38,570 nt of DNA, taken from NCBI GenBank assembly GCA_024683495.1, contig JAIKYF010000127.1, positions 1 through 38,570 on the forward strand. Direction: 5' to 3'. This DNA is from Bacilli bacterium. GTDB lineage: Bacteria > Bacillota_I > Bacilli_A > RFN20 > CAG-826. Position numbers and translations under genes: made by a program. Under the pieces are notes generated by a model. That model saw nothing but the letters and a program-made list of their open reading frames with translations, did no database searches and was not told where the DNA came from. Positions 24,271 to 33,234 of the stretch are shown in pieces (the first letter of the stretch is position 1; the number at the start of each line of letters is the position of its first letter).

Positions 24271-24411
24271 AGAATTGAAAATTTTTTCATAAAATACCGT
24301 TTTCCGTTACTTAAAAATTACTTAAAAATTTTCTTTTAAATCACCCTAAAAATCTAAATAGTCACAATCCATCGAGCAATTTAAATATTTTGCACTTTTC
24401 GAAAAAAATTA

Positions 24412-24450
24412 TTGACATGTTTTCATCCTCATTTAAAACATTGCTATAAC
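24412..24450 (+). promoter_or_regulatory. oppA promoter
   Basis: A perfect -35 TTGACA (24412-24417) is followed at 16 bases by the weak -10 TAAAAC. An independent extended -10 TGCTATAAC lies at 24442-24450. Either or both could drive the operon; AAGGAGG lies about 60 bases further on. Confidence 0.6.
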
Positions 24451-24512
24451 TTTTTGCAAGAGAACCTGAGCACTCGAGCAAATAGCAATTAAAGCAAGGA
24501 GGAAACTACACA

Positions 24513-26696
24513 ATGAAAAGCTTTAAGAAAATTTGCGTTTTAGCGTTGTTAGCTTTGCCCGTCATCTCTGCTTGCGGTAACCAAGGTGGTTCCGCTTCCG
24601 GATCATCCGGTCAAGCACAATCGAGTTCTGCTGAGGCGTCCTCATTCGAACTAAATAAAGAAACAGTTCTCATGCCAGGATATACCTCATTAGAGAATGC
24701 CAATGCCAACGTCCCACTTGATGGCAAAGGTACATACACTTATGGAGATCTTAAGTTCCAAGCGGTCGATACATATCGTACGGTCTATAGCAAAGAACCA
24801 ACAGACGCCAAGTTCAACTACTTAATCAATAAGTGGACCTACAATTCCGAACATTACACCAACTTAGTTGATGGCTTGATCGAAAACGACAAGTACGGCA
24901 ACCTCGTCGGCGCTCTCGCGTTTGGTTACAAGAACGAGAACGGAACCGACTGGTACTTCCAGCTCAGAGAAGGCCTTGCCTGGGTCAACAACAAAACCGG
25001 TGAGATCTATGCCGAAGTCACTGCTCAGGACTTCGTCGATGGCCTCAAATACGTCCTCGATCCAATCAACGGCTCTGCCACTGCTGGTATCGTCACCGAT
25101 CAAATCGCCGGTGCCGAAGAATACTATAATGCCATGTCCGAGCTTGATGGCGCCGGAGCTGACTTCTCTAAGGTCGGTATCTCCGCCGAAAGCAAGTATG
25201 TCGTGAAGTACACCACTGCCAAGGCAATGCCTTACTTCATGTCCTGCTTAACCTATTCCCCATATCTTCCTATCTCTGCCGCTTATTTAGAGGAAGAAGG
25301 AACTGACTTCGGTTCGACCGAAGACCACATCTTGGTCAACGGTGCCTTCCGTATCACCAACCACGTCCGTAACAACGTCATGGTCTACACCAAGAACGAT
25401 AAGTATTGGGATGCCAAGCACGTTTATGTCGAAACCGTCGAGAAGAAGTACTACGATTCCAGCATCGAAAACGAAACCACCACTCGTAAGTGGTTCGAAG
25501 CTGGCTACATCGATGGCTTCACCGTCACCAATGCCGATACCGATGGCTGGAACAAATACGTCAATGGTCTTGACGAAGAAGGCGAACCTTTAGTCGAAGG
25601 TGCCGGAAGCGTCGATAAGCCATACAGCCCAATCTGTAATGGTGTCATGTCCTATGGTGATGCCACCTACATCGGCTACTTCAACTACGATCGTCAACAC
25701 TTCGATTCCAATTCCGATAAGACCGCTGGTTCCAAAGCCGCTACCAAAGCCGCCGTCGCCAACGCCAACTTCCGTAAAGGCTTCCTTTATGGCTACAACG
25801 CTCTTGAATACCTCAAGAGAATGAACGGCAAAGAGCCATGGCAAAAGCTTATGAGAGCTTACACCAACCGTAACCTCTGCTCCTATGAAGGACAAGACTA
25901 TGCCGACCTCGTCGATGAAGTCTTTAACGAAAAGCAAGGCTTAACTGGCGAAGATAAGGTCTCTCTCACCGGTATCAACCAGAAGGGTGACCCAATCTTC
26001 GATATCGAAAAGGCTGAGGGATTCTTCGCTGCCGCGAAAGAAGAATTACTCGAAGCCGGTTTAACCGAAGGCGACTTCCCAATCGAAATCGACGTCATTG
26101 GTAGCCAAGTTCCGAAGCTCCTCGCTTATGAACAAGCTTCTTATGCCGCTTTGAATACCTTATCTGACTACATCACCATCAACCTCAACGTTCCTAGCAA
26201 CGATGACGAAGATACCCTTTGGGGTTCCGTCAACCAAGACTATGACTTCTCCATCTGGTCCGGCTGGGGCCCAGACTATGCTGACCCGCAAACCTTCTTA
26301 GCCACCTGTGCTATCGGTGGTGATATCACTGACGGATTCGGTTTCGGACTCGGAACTGAAGAAAACGAGGCTATTGAAGCCGCCGTCCTTGGCGATTACA
26401 CCGCTGCTTTCCAAGAAGGTGCCGCCATCACTGACGCCACCAGGATCGGTGAAAGATACCAGAAATTTGCCGAAGCTGAATACAAGCTCATCTACGAAGA
26501 TGCCATCATCGTCCCGTGGTACTCTGCCAATGGTTATAGCGCCGTCGTCGCCAAGACCGTCGCTCACCAGGCCGGTACTTCCACCTATGGCTTAACTTCC
26601 GATAAGCTTAAGAATGTCGTCGTCACTTCCGAAGCCATCACCAAAGAGGTGAGAGCTCAGATCGACGCCATCTACGAAGCTGGCAAAGGTGCCTAA
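24513..26696 (+). CDS. oppA: oligopeptide-binding lipoprotein OppA
   Basis: The 727-residue product is the substrate-binding protein of a peptide ABC importer (SBP_bac_5 family), anchored by a lipoprotein signal with Cys21 (lipobox ISAC). After a short Ser/Gly linker it shows FNYLINKWTYNSEHYTNLVDGL and EWYF-like family stretches; the central domain has DFSIWSGWGPDYADPQTFL, the characteristic SBP5 segment before the last domain crossover. It is longer than the typical 540-600 residues because of several loop insertions. Codon use is extremely C-rich like enolase, suggesting very high expression. It is the first gene of oppABCDF and is followed by a hairpin that could set its higher level relative to the permease genes. 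Confidence 0.93.
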   Translation: MKSFKKICVLALLALPVISACGNQGGSASGSSGQAQSSSAEASSFELNKETVLMPGYTSLENANANVPLDGKGTYTYGDLKFQAVDTYRTVYSKEPTDAKFNYLINKWTYNSEHYTNLVDGLIENDKYGNLVGALAFGYKNENGTDWYFQLREGLAWVNNKTGEIYAEVTAQDFVDGLKYVLDPINGSATAGIVTDQIAGAEEYYNAMSELDGAGADFSKVGISAESKYVVKYTTAKAMPYFMSCLTYSPYLPISAAYLEEEGTDFGSTEDHILVNGAFRITNHVRNNVMVYTKNDKYWDAKHVYVETVEKKYYDSSIENETTTRKWFEAGYIDGFTVTNADTDGWNKYVNGLDEEGEPLVEGAGSVDKPYSPICNGVMSYGDATYIGYFNYDRQHFDSNSDKTAGSKAATKAAVANANFRKGFLYGYNALEYLKRMNGKEPWQKLMRAYTNRNLCSYEGQDYADLVDEVFNEKQGLTGEDKVSLTGINQKGDPIFDIEKAEGFFAAAKEELLEAGLTEGDFPIEIDVIGSQVPKLLAYEQASYAALNTLSDYITINLNVPSNDDEDTLWGSVNQDYDFSIWSGWGPDYADPQTFLATCAIGGDITDGFGFGLGTEENEAIEAAVLGDYTAAFQEGAAITDATRIGERYQKFAEAEYKLIYEDAIIVPWYSANGYSAVVAKTVAHQAGTSTYGLTSDKLKNVVVTSEAITKEVRAQIDAIYEAGKGA

Positions 26697-26731
26697 TATC
26701 TAAGTTTCTTAGAGATTACATTTGCTGACTT

Positions 26732-26766
26732 GAGGGGCAGAGAAATCTGCCCCTCATTATCCTATT
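26732..26766 (+). terminator. hairpin between oppA and oppB
   Basis: Ten-base GC-rich arms GAGGGGCAGA (26732-26741) and TCTGCCCCTC (26746-26755) close a GAAA tetraloop. Only ATTATCCTATTTTT follows, not a clean T-run. It may be a partial terminator or an mRNA 3'-end protector. Confidence 0.65.
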
Positions 26767-26866
26767 TTTATCCTTGTTCGAAAAAACTACGATGCTGACG
26801 AAGAATTAGTTTTTTCAAATAAGGACGAAATGAAAATACTTTATTAAAATACAGGAAGGAGAGAAT

Positions 26867-28009
26867 ATGGAAAATACGCTAAGTCGTGGAAATCAAAAAA
26901 TAAACTCCTTTTTCCGCGCAATATGGAAGGGGCTAAGAAATCCCACCTTCCTCTACATAGTCAGGAGAATATTATCATCCTTGCTGACGTTGGTTCTGCT
27001 CGTTGCGTTGGTCACGACCTTGATCCACATGCTGCCGGATAACAAATTCGTCTCTGATTCCGAATATAGCTCGATGATCGCCAAATACGGTCAGACTATT
27101 GCCGACAACTGGAGGAAAACCGTTCTTTTTAAGTATGGCCGCGTGGATTTGAATGGGAACCGCATCCCTTTAATCCAAAGCATCCTCCAATACATCTATT
27201 ACATCTTGCCGATCTATAAAGAAATCCCTATCACTTGGAATAACCGTTATACCAAGGTCATCAAGTACTGGACTGGCTTCGTCTATTTAGGCCGTTCCAT
27301 GACCTCTTCGGCCTTCGTCCTTGATGAATTCGTCGCCCGTGTCCCCATCTCCTTCCAGGTCACGATGTTGGCCCTTTTGCTCACTTATATCATCGCTTAC
27401 CCATTAGGTATCGCGATGGCCAAAAAGCCCGGCGGCGTCGTCGATAAAATCGGCAACGTTTTCATCGTTTTGAACTACGCCATCCCAGCCTTGGTCTTCT
27501 ATCTATTCATGAATATCGTCTTCGGGGATCCTAACGGCATCTTCGGCTGGGCGAAATTCGGCTATTACTATAACGCCAATAACCCGAGTTTCTGGAACCT
27601 TGTCCCGCCGATATTGTGTATGTCCTTTTTGGCGATTCCCGGCGTCATCATCTGGCTCCGCCGCTTCATGGTCGATGAACTCAATTCCGACTATGTCAAA
27701 TTCGCTAGAAGCAAGGGCTTAAGCGAAAACAAGATCATGTACACCCACGTCTTAAGAAACGCGATCGTCCCCTTGGTCAGAAACATCCCGGCCACCTTCA
27801 TCGGGGCCATCGTCGGCAGCTACTTCGTCGAGAAGATCTGGTCGATCCCCGGAACGGGCAGCTTATTCACCGATGGCTTACAGGCCCTCGACGTTCCCGT
27901 CATCCAAGGCTTATGCGTCTTATATTCCGCGATGTCGATGTTAGCCTTCCTCTTAGGAGATATCATCACCATCTTCTTCGATCCACGAATCAAGTTACAA
28001 GGAGAATAG
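26867..28009 (+). CDS. oppB: oligopeptide ABC transporter permease OppB
   Basis: A 380-residue inner-membrane permease (BPD_transp_1). It has an N-terminal helix near residues 28-50, a long periplasm-side-type loop (55-145) and five further helices. The EAA-type cytoplasmic loop reads ELNSDYVKFARSKGLSENKIMYTHVLRNAIVP (key residues ARSKG), followed by VVEKIWSIPGTGSLF-like residues SYFVEKIWSIPGTG. With OppC it forms the pore. It sits 170 bases after oppA, with its own AGGAAGGAGAG site, and four bases before oppC. Confidence 0.93.
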   Translation: MENTLSRGNQKINSFFRAIWKGLRNPTFLYIVRRILSSLLTLVLLVALVTTLIHMLPDNKFVSDSEYSSMIAKYGQTIADNWRKTVLFKYGRVDLNGNRIPLIQSILQYIYYILPIYKEIPITWNNRYTKVIKYWTGFVYLGRSMTSSAFVLDEFVARVPISFQVTMLALLLTYIIAYPLGIAMAKKPGGVVDKIGNVFIVLNYAIPALVFYLFMNIVFGDPNGIFGWAKFGYYYNANNPSFWNLVPPILCMSFLAIPGVIIWLRRFMVDELNSDYVKFARSKGLSENKIMYTHVLRNAIVPLVRNIPATFIGAIVGSYFVEKIWSIPGTGSLFTDGLQALDVPVIQGLCVLYSAMSMLAFLLGDIITIFFDPRIKLQGE

Positions 28010-28013
28010 CATT

Positions 28014-29027
28014 ATGGAACAAGTATTAGATAAACCTATAATCGTCTCTCAGATTGACATGGACGAATACAACGCGATCGACAAGGATCTTTTCACGCCG
28101 GTCGAACTCGATAAGGAAGAAAGTGAGCATTTGGCCGCCGAACCATATTCGTATTGGAAATCGGTTTTCCGGGTCTTCATCCATAAGCCCGGAGCCATCA
28201 TCGCCATCATTTCCCTGGCCTTATTCCTTCTCTCCATCATACTCATCCCTCTATTCGCCCCATCTTGGGCCTATGAGTTCCACGTCACGGACACCCAATT
28301 CAAAGCCACTGGCATCATCAATAACATGCCGCCGAGCTGGGCCCATCTATTCGGCACCGACTCCGTCGGTCGTGATTTGTTCTTCTGCTGCTTCACCGGC
28401 GCAGGAAAATCCCTCCTTTTGGCCATAATCTCCTCGGCCATCATTATCGTTATCGGAACTTTGGTTGGCTTATTCTGGGGCTTTATGAGGAAATTAGACC
28501 CCATCTTCATCGAACTCTATAACCTCATCTCCAACATTCCTTCCTTACTTCTTTACATGTTATTGGCCATCGTCTTAAGGGAATCCTTCCCGACGATGAC
28601 GGCAGAAGTACGTTTAATCATCTCCCTCACCATCTTCGGCTGGCTCGGCTTAGCCTTATTCATCCGTAACCAGACCCTCATCATCACCAACCGCGAATAC
28701 AACATCGCTTCCAAGGCTTTGGGCACCCCAGCCTGGAGAATCATGATGAAGAACCTTCTTCCATATTTGCTCGCGGTCATCATCACCGACGCCAGCTTAT
28801 TGATCCCTGGCATGGTCTCAAGCGAAGTCAGCATGTCTTACTTCGGCTTAGGCTTACCAAAAGTCGAAATCTCCATCGGGGCCATCTTGAACCTCGGCAT
28901 CGCCGACTTCAACCAATACCCCTGGCAGTTAATCGCCCCAGCCTTCATCTTGGCTTGGATCATCTTCACCTTCTACCTCTTAGGTGTCTCTTTATCCGAC
29001 GCCTTAGACCCGAAGACCCATCGTTAA
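28014..29027 (+). CDS. oppC: oligopeptide ABC transporter permease OppC
   Basis: A 337-residue permease with the OppC N-terminal extension (SYWKSVFRVFIHKPGAIIAI), the HLFGTDSVGRDLF motif typical of OppC/DppC, and the EAA loop REYNIASKALGTPAWRIM with ASKALG. Six membrane helices are predicted. It pairs with OppB, four bases after its stop, and precedes oppD with an AAGGAGG site. Nothing in it is unusual. Confidence 0.93.
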   Translation: MEQVLDKPIIVSQIDMDEYNAIDKDLFTPVELDKEESEHLAAEPYSYWKSVFRVFIHKPGAIIAIISLALFLLSIILIPLFAPSWAYEFHVTDTQFKATGIINNMPPSWAHLFGTDSVGRDLFFCCFTGAGKSLLLAIISSAIIIVIGTLVGLFWGFMRKLDPIFIELYNLISNIPSLLLYMLLAIVLRESFPTMTAEVRLIISLTIFGWLGLALFIRNQTLIITNREYNIASKALGTPAWRIMMKNLLPYLLAVIITDASLLIPGMVSSEVSMSYFGLGLPKVEISIGAILNLGIADFNQYPWQLIAPAFILAWIIFTFYLLGVSLSDALDPKTHR

Positions 29028-29039
29028 GGAGGATTTAGT

Positions 29040-30170
29040 ATGGCAAAGAAAAAGATCAAACAAACCCTCAATAACGATTCCCTCAATCTCAAAGATGGGG
29101 ACACCATCGTCTCCGTCAAAGACCTTGAGGTCCAATTCTCGGTCCGTGGCAAAATCCTCACCGCGATCAGAAAAATCTCCCTCGATATCTATAAAGGGGA
29201 AGTTTTGGCTATCGTCGGCGAATCCGCCTCTGGCAAATCCGTCTTCACCAAATGCTTAACCGGCATGCTCGAATCCAATGGTCACGTCTCAGGCGGGTCC
29301 ATTATGTATTCCGGCACCGATCTCACCCAGTTTGAAACCCCTGAGGAGTGGCAGCAAATCCGTGGCAAAAGAATCTCCACGATCTTCCAGGACCCGATGA
29401 CTTCCTTAAACCCCTTAAGAAGAATCGGCTCCCAAATCGAAGAAGTCATCACTCTCCATCGAGGAATGAAAAAGAAAGAGGCCAAAGCCGAAGCCATCCG
29501 CCTATTAAAGAAAGTCGGCATCAAAGACGCCGAAGCCCGTTACCGCGACTATCCTTTCCAATATAGCGGCGGCATGAGACAAAGAGTCGTCATCGCCATC
29601 GCCCTGGCTTGCGCTCCCGATATCCTTATCTGCGACGAGCCAACCACCGCGCTTGACGTCACCATCCAATCCCAGATCCTCGAACTCATCCTTGAATTAA
29701 AGAAAGAGTTCGGTTTCACCGTCATTTTCATCACCCACGACTTAGGCGTCGTGGCGGAAATCGCCACCCGCGTCGCCGTCATGTATGCCGGCCAAATCGT
29801 GGAATATGGCTCAGTCGACGATATCTATTATGATCCACGTCATCCTTATACCTGGGCCCTGCTTTCCTCCTTGCCTCAGCTTGGAGAAAAAGGCGAGACC
29901 CTCTACTCCATCACCGGCACCCCGCCATCCCTCTTCAACGAAATCCAGGGCGATGCCTTCGCCCCGCGTAATCCTTACGCGATGAAGATTGATTTCGTCA
30001 AAGAGCCGCCGATGTTCAAAATCTCCGAGACTCACTATGCCAAAACCTGGCTTTGCGATCCTCGTGCGCCTAAGATGGAACGTCCGGCCATCATCGGTGA
30101 GATAACCGAGAGAGTCAAACGAATCTATCAACATACGGGAGGTAACCTCGATGAAAACAAAGAAGAATAA
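29040..30170 (+). CDS. oppD: oligopeptide ABC transporter ATPase OppD
   Basis: The 376-residue ATPase has Walker A GESASGKS (60-67), Q-loop TIFQDP, signature YSGGMRQR, Walker [13 protein letters not shown] and the H-loop FITHDLG, all intact. The C-terminal oligo_HPY region is present ([12 protein letters not shown]), but the GCxFxxRC cysteines that bind an iron-sulfur cluster in many OppD/DppD proteins read GDAFAPRN here, leaving only a late Cys. The cluster is therefore probably absent. The gene overlaps oppF by 20 bases, and the oppF ribosome binding site (GGGAGG) is within it. It provides one of two ATPase subunits of the importer. Confidence 0.93.
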   Translation: MAKKKIKQTLNNDSLNLKDGDTIVSVKDLEVQFSVRGKILTAIRKISLDIYKGEVLAIVGESASGKSVFTKCLTGMLESNGHVSGGSIMYSGTDLTQFETPEEWQQIRGKRISTIFQDPMTSLNPLRRIGSQIEEVITLHRGMKKKEAKAEAIRLLKKVGIKDAEARYRDYPFQYSGGMRQRVVIAIALACAPDILICDEPTTALDVTIQSQILELILELKKEFGFTVIFITHDLGVVAEIATRVAVMYAGQIVEYGSVDDIYYDPRHPYTWALLSSLPQLGEKGETLYSITGTPPSLFNEIQGDAFAPRNPYAMKIDFVKEPPMFKISETHYAKTWLCDPRAPKMERPAIIGEITERVKRIYQHTGGNLDENKEE

Positions 30171-32721
30171 AGAGTTAATCACCCAGTATAACATCCATGA
30201 ATACACCACCGCGGACCGCGCGACTATTTTCAGCAAGACCAAATTAAGCCGCGATGGCTTCCCTCTTGTCTATCCCACCAAAACCCCTGAAGGAAGGAAA
30301 ATCGTCCTTTCTTTCGTCGATGCCAGAATCTGCACGAACGACTTCAAAAAGACGCAAATTGACGAGGAAATCGCCAATTTCCACATCTATGAGAAGGACC
30401 AATTCGATCCTAAAGATCCTGAAAAAGAAACCAAAGCCAAATTCATCGCGGCTTTGCTTAACCCTAAGCTTCTCGTCTTAGGAGGCGTCTATTATAAGGG
30501 CAGATACTTCACTCAGAAGATGCATCACGCCAAGGCTATCTTCTTATTGAAGAGCTTCTTTGAGTCTTATTTCCATATAGAGGATGTCGAAACCTTAGAG
30601 CATTACTTCTCTGAGACTGGCGAGCGTCTTCCTTTCTGGCCCTCCCACTCCTACGACAAGAAGAAAGATGACATCATCTTCGTCACCCATAACGCCAAAA
30701 TCACCGACAAAAACGGTGAGAATGCCATCGAAGACGATATCGATTTTGATGTCTCTTATGGCGAATGGCTCGACACTAAAGATCCAGCCGCCATACATAA
30801 GATCAACGTCATCAAGTCGATGCTTGATAAGAATAAGATCGTTGAAGGCTTCTATTTTAAAGGGCGTCTGCTTCCTAAGAAGCTTGACGAAGGCTACAAG
30901 ATTTATCTTGAGAAGTGCTTCGTCAAAAAGAACTTCAACGTCGAAGATGCCGATTTCACCAAGGAATTCTCCCATCTTTCTAAAGATGGTTATCCTCTTT
31001 TCTATCCGATGTTCGATAAAGATAGAAGACCAATTCTCATTTCTATCGTCAACGCCGAATATGAGGGAATCAATCCCGATTTAAAGAACTTCCACGTCTA
31101 TGGCGACGAGGATTTTGATCTCACCAATCCCGTCTTTGAAGAAAAGCTCTCGATTATCCGCGAAATGCTCTTTGGCAGCAAACCCAAGACTGGCGCGATT
31201 TATCTTGATGGCGTCCTCTGCAATAAGGGAGCAACCACCCAAAGCGATATCGACCATCGAATCGATAAGGTCGAAAAGGCCTTGGTCATCTTCCTTGACC
31301 CGAGCCCTGACTTTGGCTACATCAACGCCAACTTCACCATCGAGAACCGGGAAGAGCTCATCCGTCTATCGCCTTTATTCGATCATTACTATCCTGGCGA
31401 AAAAGAACTCGTCAAGAAAAGAATCAAAGACTACAAGAAAGGCGAGTCCCCCTTCATCCATATCGAAAGGGCCAACGTCGTTCTCGATAAAGGCAATTAC
31501 CTTTTCGCCGAGCCTTTGACTCTTGATATCAAAGAAGGCGAGATGATCAAAGATGAGAAAGTCCTTCTCCTCTTCAAAGGCCTAGCCAACCCAACCGTCA
31601 AAGTTCGTGGTGGCATCTATCTCGAAGGCAAAAATATCGGGCAAAACCGCCACGGAATTGAAAAATTCGTCACTAATGTCTTACCGAAGATGCTTGATCC
31701 AGAAGCCTATCAGAACATCCTTGATGGGATGAAAGAAAGGCATTATGTCATCAAAACCGATAGGAAATCCAAGATGCCTTATTTCTGGCCAACCAAGAAT
31801 AAGGAAGGCAGAACCTGCCTCTTATCCGTTGTCCACTCCAACATCTTCTTCAAGAACGGAAGAGCGGTCGTTAAAGCGGTCGTTGATTCGAACTTCAACG
31901 TCTATGAAGGCGAGACCTTTGGTTTAGTCGGCGAGTCTGGAAGTGGCAAAACCACGATTTCTAGAGCCATCCTCGGCATCAATAAACTTTCAGGAGGCGG
32001 CATCTATTTCAAAGGACGCCTCATCTCCTGCAAGCTTTCCAAATCCGAATATATGTCGACCAAGAAGAACATCCAGATGATCTTCCAGGATCCAGCTGCC
32101 TCGCTTAACGAAAGAGCTAACATCGACTATATCGTCTCCGAAGGCTTATATAACTTCCATCTCTTCTCCTCAAATGAGGAAAGACTTGATAAAGTCACGA
32201 GAATGCTCCGTAACGTCGGTTTGCTCCCTGAGCATCTTTCCCGTTACCCCCATGAATTCTCGGGCGGCCAGAGGCAGCGTATCGGCATCGCTAGAGCCTT
32301 AGTCATCGAGCCTCAGCTCGTCTTGGCTGACGAACCGATTTCGGCCTTAGACGTCTCGATTCGTGCGCAGGTCCTGAACCTCTTGAAGAAATTACAGAAT
32401 GAGCAGCGCCTCACCTATGTCTTCATCGCCCATGACTTATCGATTATCCGTTACATCTCCGATCGAATCGCCGTTATGCATAATGGCTTCATCGTCGAAA
32501 GCGGGCCAGCCGAAGAAATCTACTCCAATCCTCTCCATCCTTACACCCAAGCCTTGCTTACGGCCATCCCTCAGCCTGATCCTAGAACCAAGGATACCCG
32601 TAAGAAAATCAAATACTCCCAGGGCAATGTCAAATATGACCAATGCCGCTGGAAGGAATTCGGCGAAGACCATTTTGTCTTGGTCAATGACGAATTAGAG
32701 GCTAAAATCAAAGGGCGATAA
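30151..32721 (+). CDS. oppF: OppF ATPase with a long N-terminal array of degenerate ATPase half-domains
   Basis: The 856-residue product is far longer than the usual 310-330 of OppF, but mycoplasma OppF proteins are, from memory, of similar length. The functional ATPase is at the end (about 535-856): Walker A GESGSGKTT (594-602), Q-loop MIFQDP (643-648), signature EFSGGQRQR, Walker B LVLADEPISALD and FIAHDLS. Residues 31-530 hold four units of about 115-125 residues that align with residues 540-665 of the same protein. Each keeps a Tyr/aromatic-Pro start, the F..Y.GE.F turn, and the strand that ends GGIYFKGR in the real domain, but loses the P-loop glycines. Units 1-3 keep the Walker lysine (Lys95, Lys217, Lys332). 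The extension is thus most likely a non-catalytic structural array, not a new enzyme. Confidence 0.9.
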   Translation: MKTKKNKELITQYNIHEYTTADRATIFSKTKLSRDGFPLVYPTKTPEGRKIVLSFVDARICTNDFKKTQIDEEIANFHIYEKDQFDPKDPEKETKAKFIAALLNPKLLVLGGVYYKGRYFTQKMHHAKAIFLLKSFFESYFHIEDVETLEHYFSETGERLPFWPSHSYDKKKDDIIFVTHNAKITDKNGENAIEDDIDFDVSYGEWLDTKDPAAIHKINVIKSMLDKNKIVEGFYFKGRLLPKKLDEGYKIYLEKCFVKKNFNVEDADFTKEFSHLSKDGYPLFYPMFDKDRRPILISIVNAEYEGINPDLKNFHVYGDEDFDLTNPVFEEKLSIIREMLFGSKPKTGAIYLDGVLCNKGATTQSDIDHRIDKVEKALVIFLDPSPDFGYINANFTIENREELIRLSPLFDHYYPGEKELVKKRIKDYKKGESPFIHIERANVVLDKGNYLFAEPLTLDIKEGEMIKDEKVLLLFKGLANPTVKVRGGIYLEGKNIGQNRHGIEKFVTNVLPKMLDPEAYQNILDGMKERHYVIKTDRKSKMPYFWPTKNKEGRTCLLSVVHSNIFFKNGRAVVKAVVDSNFNVYEGETFGLVGESGSGKTTISRAILGINKLSGGGIYFKGRLISCKLSKSEYMSTKKNIQMIFQDPAASLNERANIDYIVSEGLYNFHLFSSNEERLDKVTRMLRNVGLLPEHLSRYPHEFSGGQRQRIGIARALVIEPQLVLADEPISALDVSIRAQVLNLLKKLQNEQRLTYVFIAHDLSIIRYISDRIAVMHNGFIVESGPAEEIYSNPLHPYTQALLTAIPQPDPRTKDTRKKIKYSQGNVKYDQCRWKEFGEDHFVLVNDELEAKIKGR
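30241..30600 (+). repeat. OppF degenerate half-domain, unit 1
   Basis: Residues about 31-150. FHIYEKDQF and GGVYYKGR align without gaps to FNVYEGETF and GGIYFKGR of the real ATPase; the Walker A position reads DPEKETKAK, with Lys95 at the Walker lysine. Confidence 0.75.
30622..30966 (+). repeat. OppF degenerate half-domain, unit 2
   Basis: Residues about 158-272. LPFWPSHSYD, FDVSYGEWL and EGFYFKGR match the MPYFWPTKN, FNVYEGETF and GGIYFKGR of the ATPase with two one-residue gaps; Lys217 falls at the Walker lysine. Confidence 0.7.
30976..31350 (+). repeat. OppF degenerate half-domain, unit 3
   Basis: Residues about 276-400. FHVYGDEDFDL to TGAIYLDG aligns gap-free with the ATPase, with Lys332 at the Walker lysine; IFLDPSPDF aligns with the Q-loop IFQDPAASL, showing that the unit reaches past the Q-loop. 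Confidence 0.75.
31363..31734 (+). repeat. OppF degenerate half-domain, unit 4
   Basis: Residues about 405-528. PFIHIERANVVLDKG, LTLDIKEGE and GGIYLEGKNIG match the ATPase pattern; this unit is about five residues shorter across the P-loop region. Confidence 0.65.
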
Positions 32722-32728
32722 TTAAACC

Positions 32729-33139
32729 ATGTCAAAAAAGAAGCCTAGACCCATCGAAAAAGAAGAAACCATCCAAGAAGAAGCTGAGGAAAGCAAAACC
32801 CCTCCCTTTAACTACGTGGCCTTCTTCATCTACGTGGGAGTGATGCTTCTAGTTCCCTTGATCCCGGGCTTAATCACCTACTTCTCTCTTAATCGCTTAG
32901 TCTATATGGAAGGATCCTATATCATCCTTGGTATTCTCTCCCTCCTATTAGTCACCATCCGTCTCCATTTCCGAGATGGGGCGAATTATAAGAAAAATAA
33001 GTCAGTCGCCGAAGATAAGGATTCCCCAAGCTATAAGCAATGGATCCGCCGGCAATGGATCTTCGGGATTGGTGGGTTAGTCAATATCGGCGTCTCCCTT
33101 ATCGTCTTCTTCATCGGAAGCGGACTTGGAGTTAATTAA
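32729..33139 (+). CDS. small membrane protein, last gene of opp operon
   Basis: A 136-residue protein with a Lys/Glu-rich N-terminal tail and three predicted membrane helices (about 30-52, 62-78, 110-130). I recognise no family. It starts seven bases after the oppF stop with only a poor ribosome binding site, so translation is probably coupled to oppF, and a strong terminator follows. Context suggests an accessory to the peptide importer, but co-transcription is the only support. Confidence 0.65.
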   Translation: MSKKKPRPIEKEETIQEEAEESKTPPFNYVAFFIYVGVMLLVPLIPGLITYFSLNRLVYMEGSYIILGILSLLLVTIRLHFRDGANYKKNKSVAEDKDSPSYKQWIRRQWIFGIGGLVNIGVSLIVFFIGSGLGVN

Positions 33140-33150
33140 TCTTAACGTTA

Positions 33151-33188
33151 AAAGAGCACATCCTCGAAGATGTGCTCTTTTCTTATGC
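33151..33188. terminator. bidirectional terminator, opp operon / amylase
   Basis: Twelve-base arms AAAGAGCACATC (33151-33162) and GATGTGCTCTTT (33169-33180) with a six-base loop, then TTCTTA on the plus strand and TTTTAAC on the minus strand. Confidence 0.9.
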
Positions 33189-33234
33189 TTAGGCTATTTT
33201 AAGCAGGTTTTGATAGGGATTTTTGACTTTTTTA

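Larger units (their letters stand above)
23892..24512. other. AT-rich divergent intergenic region (MFS / oppA)
   Basis: This is the longest gap without a gene. It holds the MFS promoter cluster (23916-23983), a hairpin and cre-like box (24223-24270), a tandem 11-base repeat TTACTTAAAAA (24307-24328) and the oppA promoter (24412-24450). I see no ORF with a ribosome binding site and no structured RNA family in 23984-24222. Confidence 0.6.

Noticed and set aside
24307-24328. Tandem 11-base repeat TTACTTAAAAA as a possible CRISPR or iteron
   Set aside because: Only two copies, no spacers and no cas or rep gene; best seen as AT-rich promoter-region sequence.
25590-25937. Open frame of 115 codons antisense to oppA, and similar ones inside eno, oppC, oppF and the amylase gene
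   Set aside because: They mirror the strong C-ending codon bias of the sense gene, lack ribosome binding sites and encode low-complexity Ser/Thr/Pro-rich or Val/Asp-rich sequences.
30151-31740. OppF N-terminal region as a separate gene or a fusion with an unrelated enzyme
   Set aside because: No internal stop or credible internal ribosome binding site exists, and the residues match the ATPase itself.
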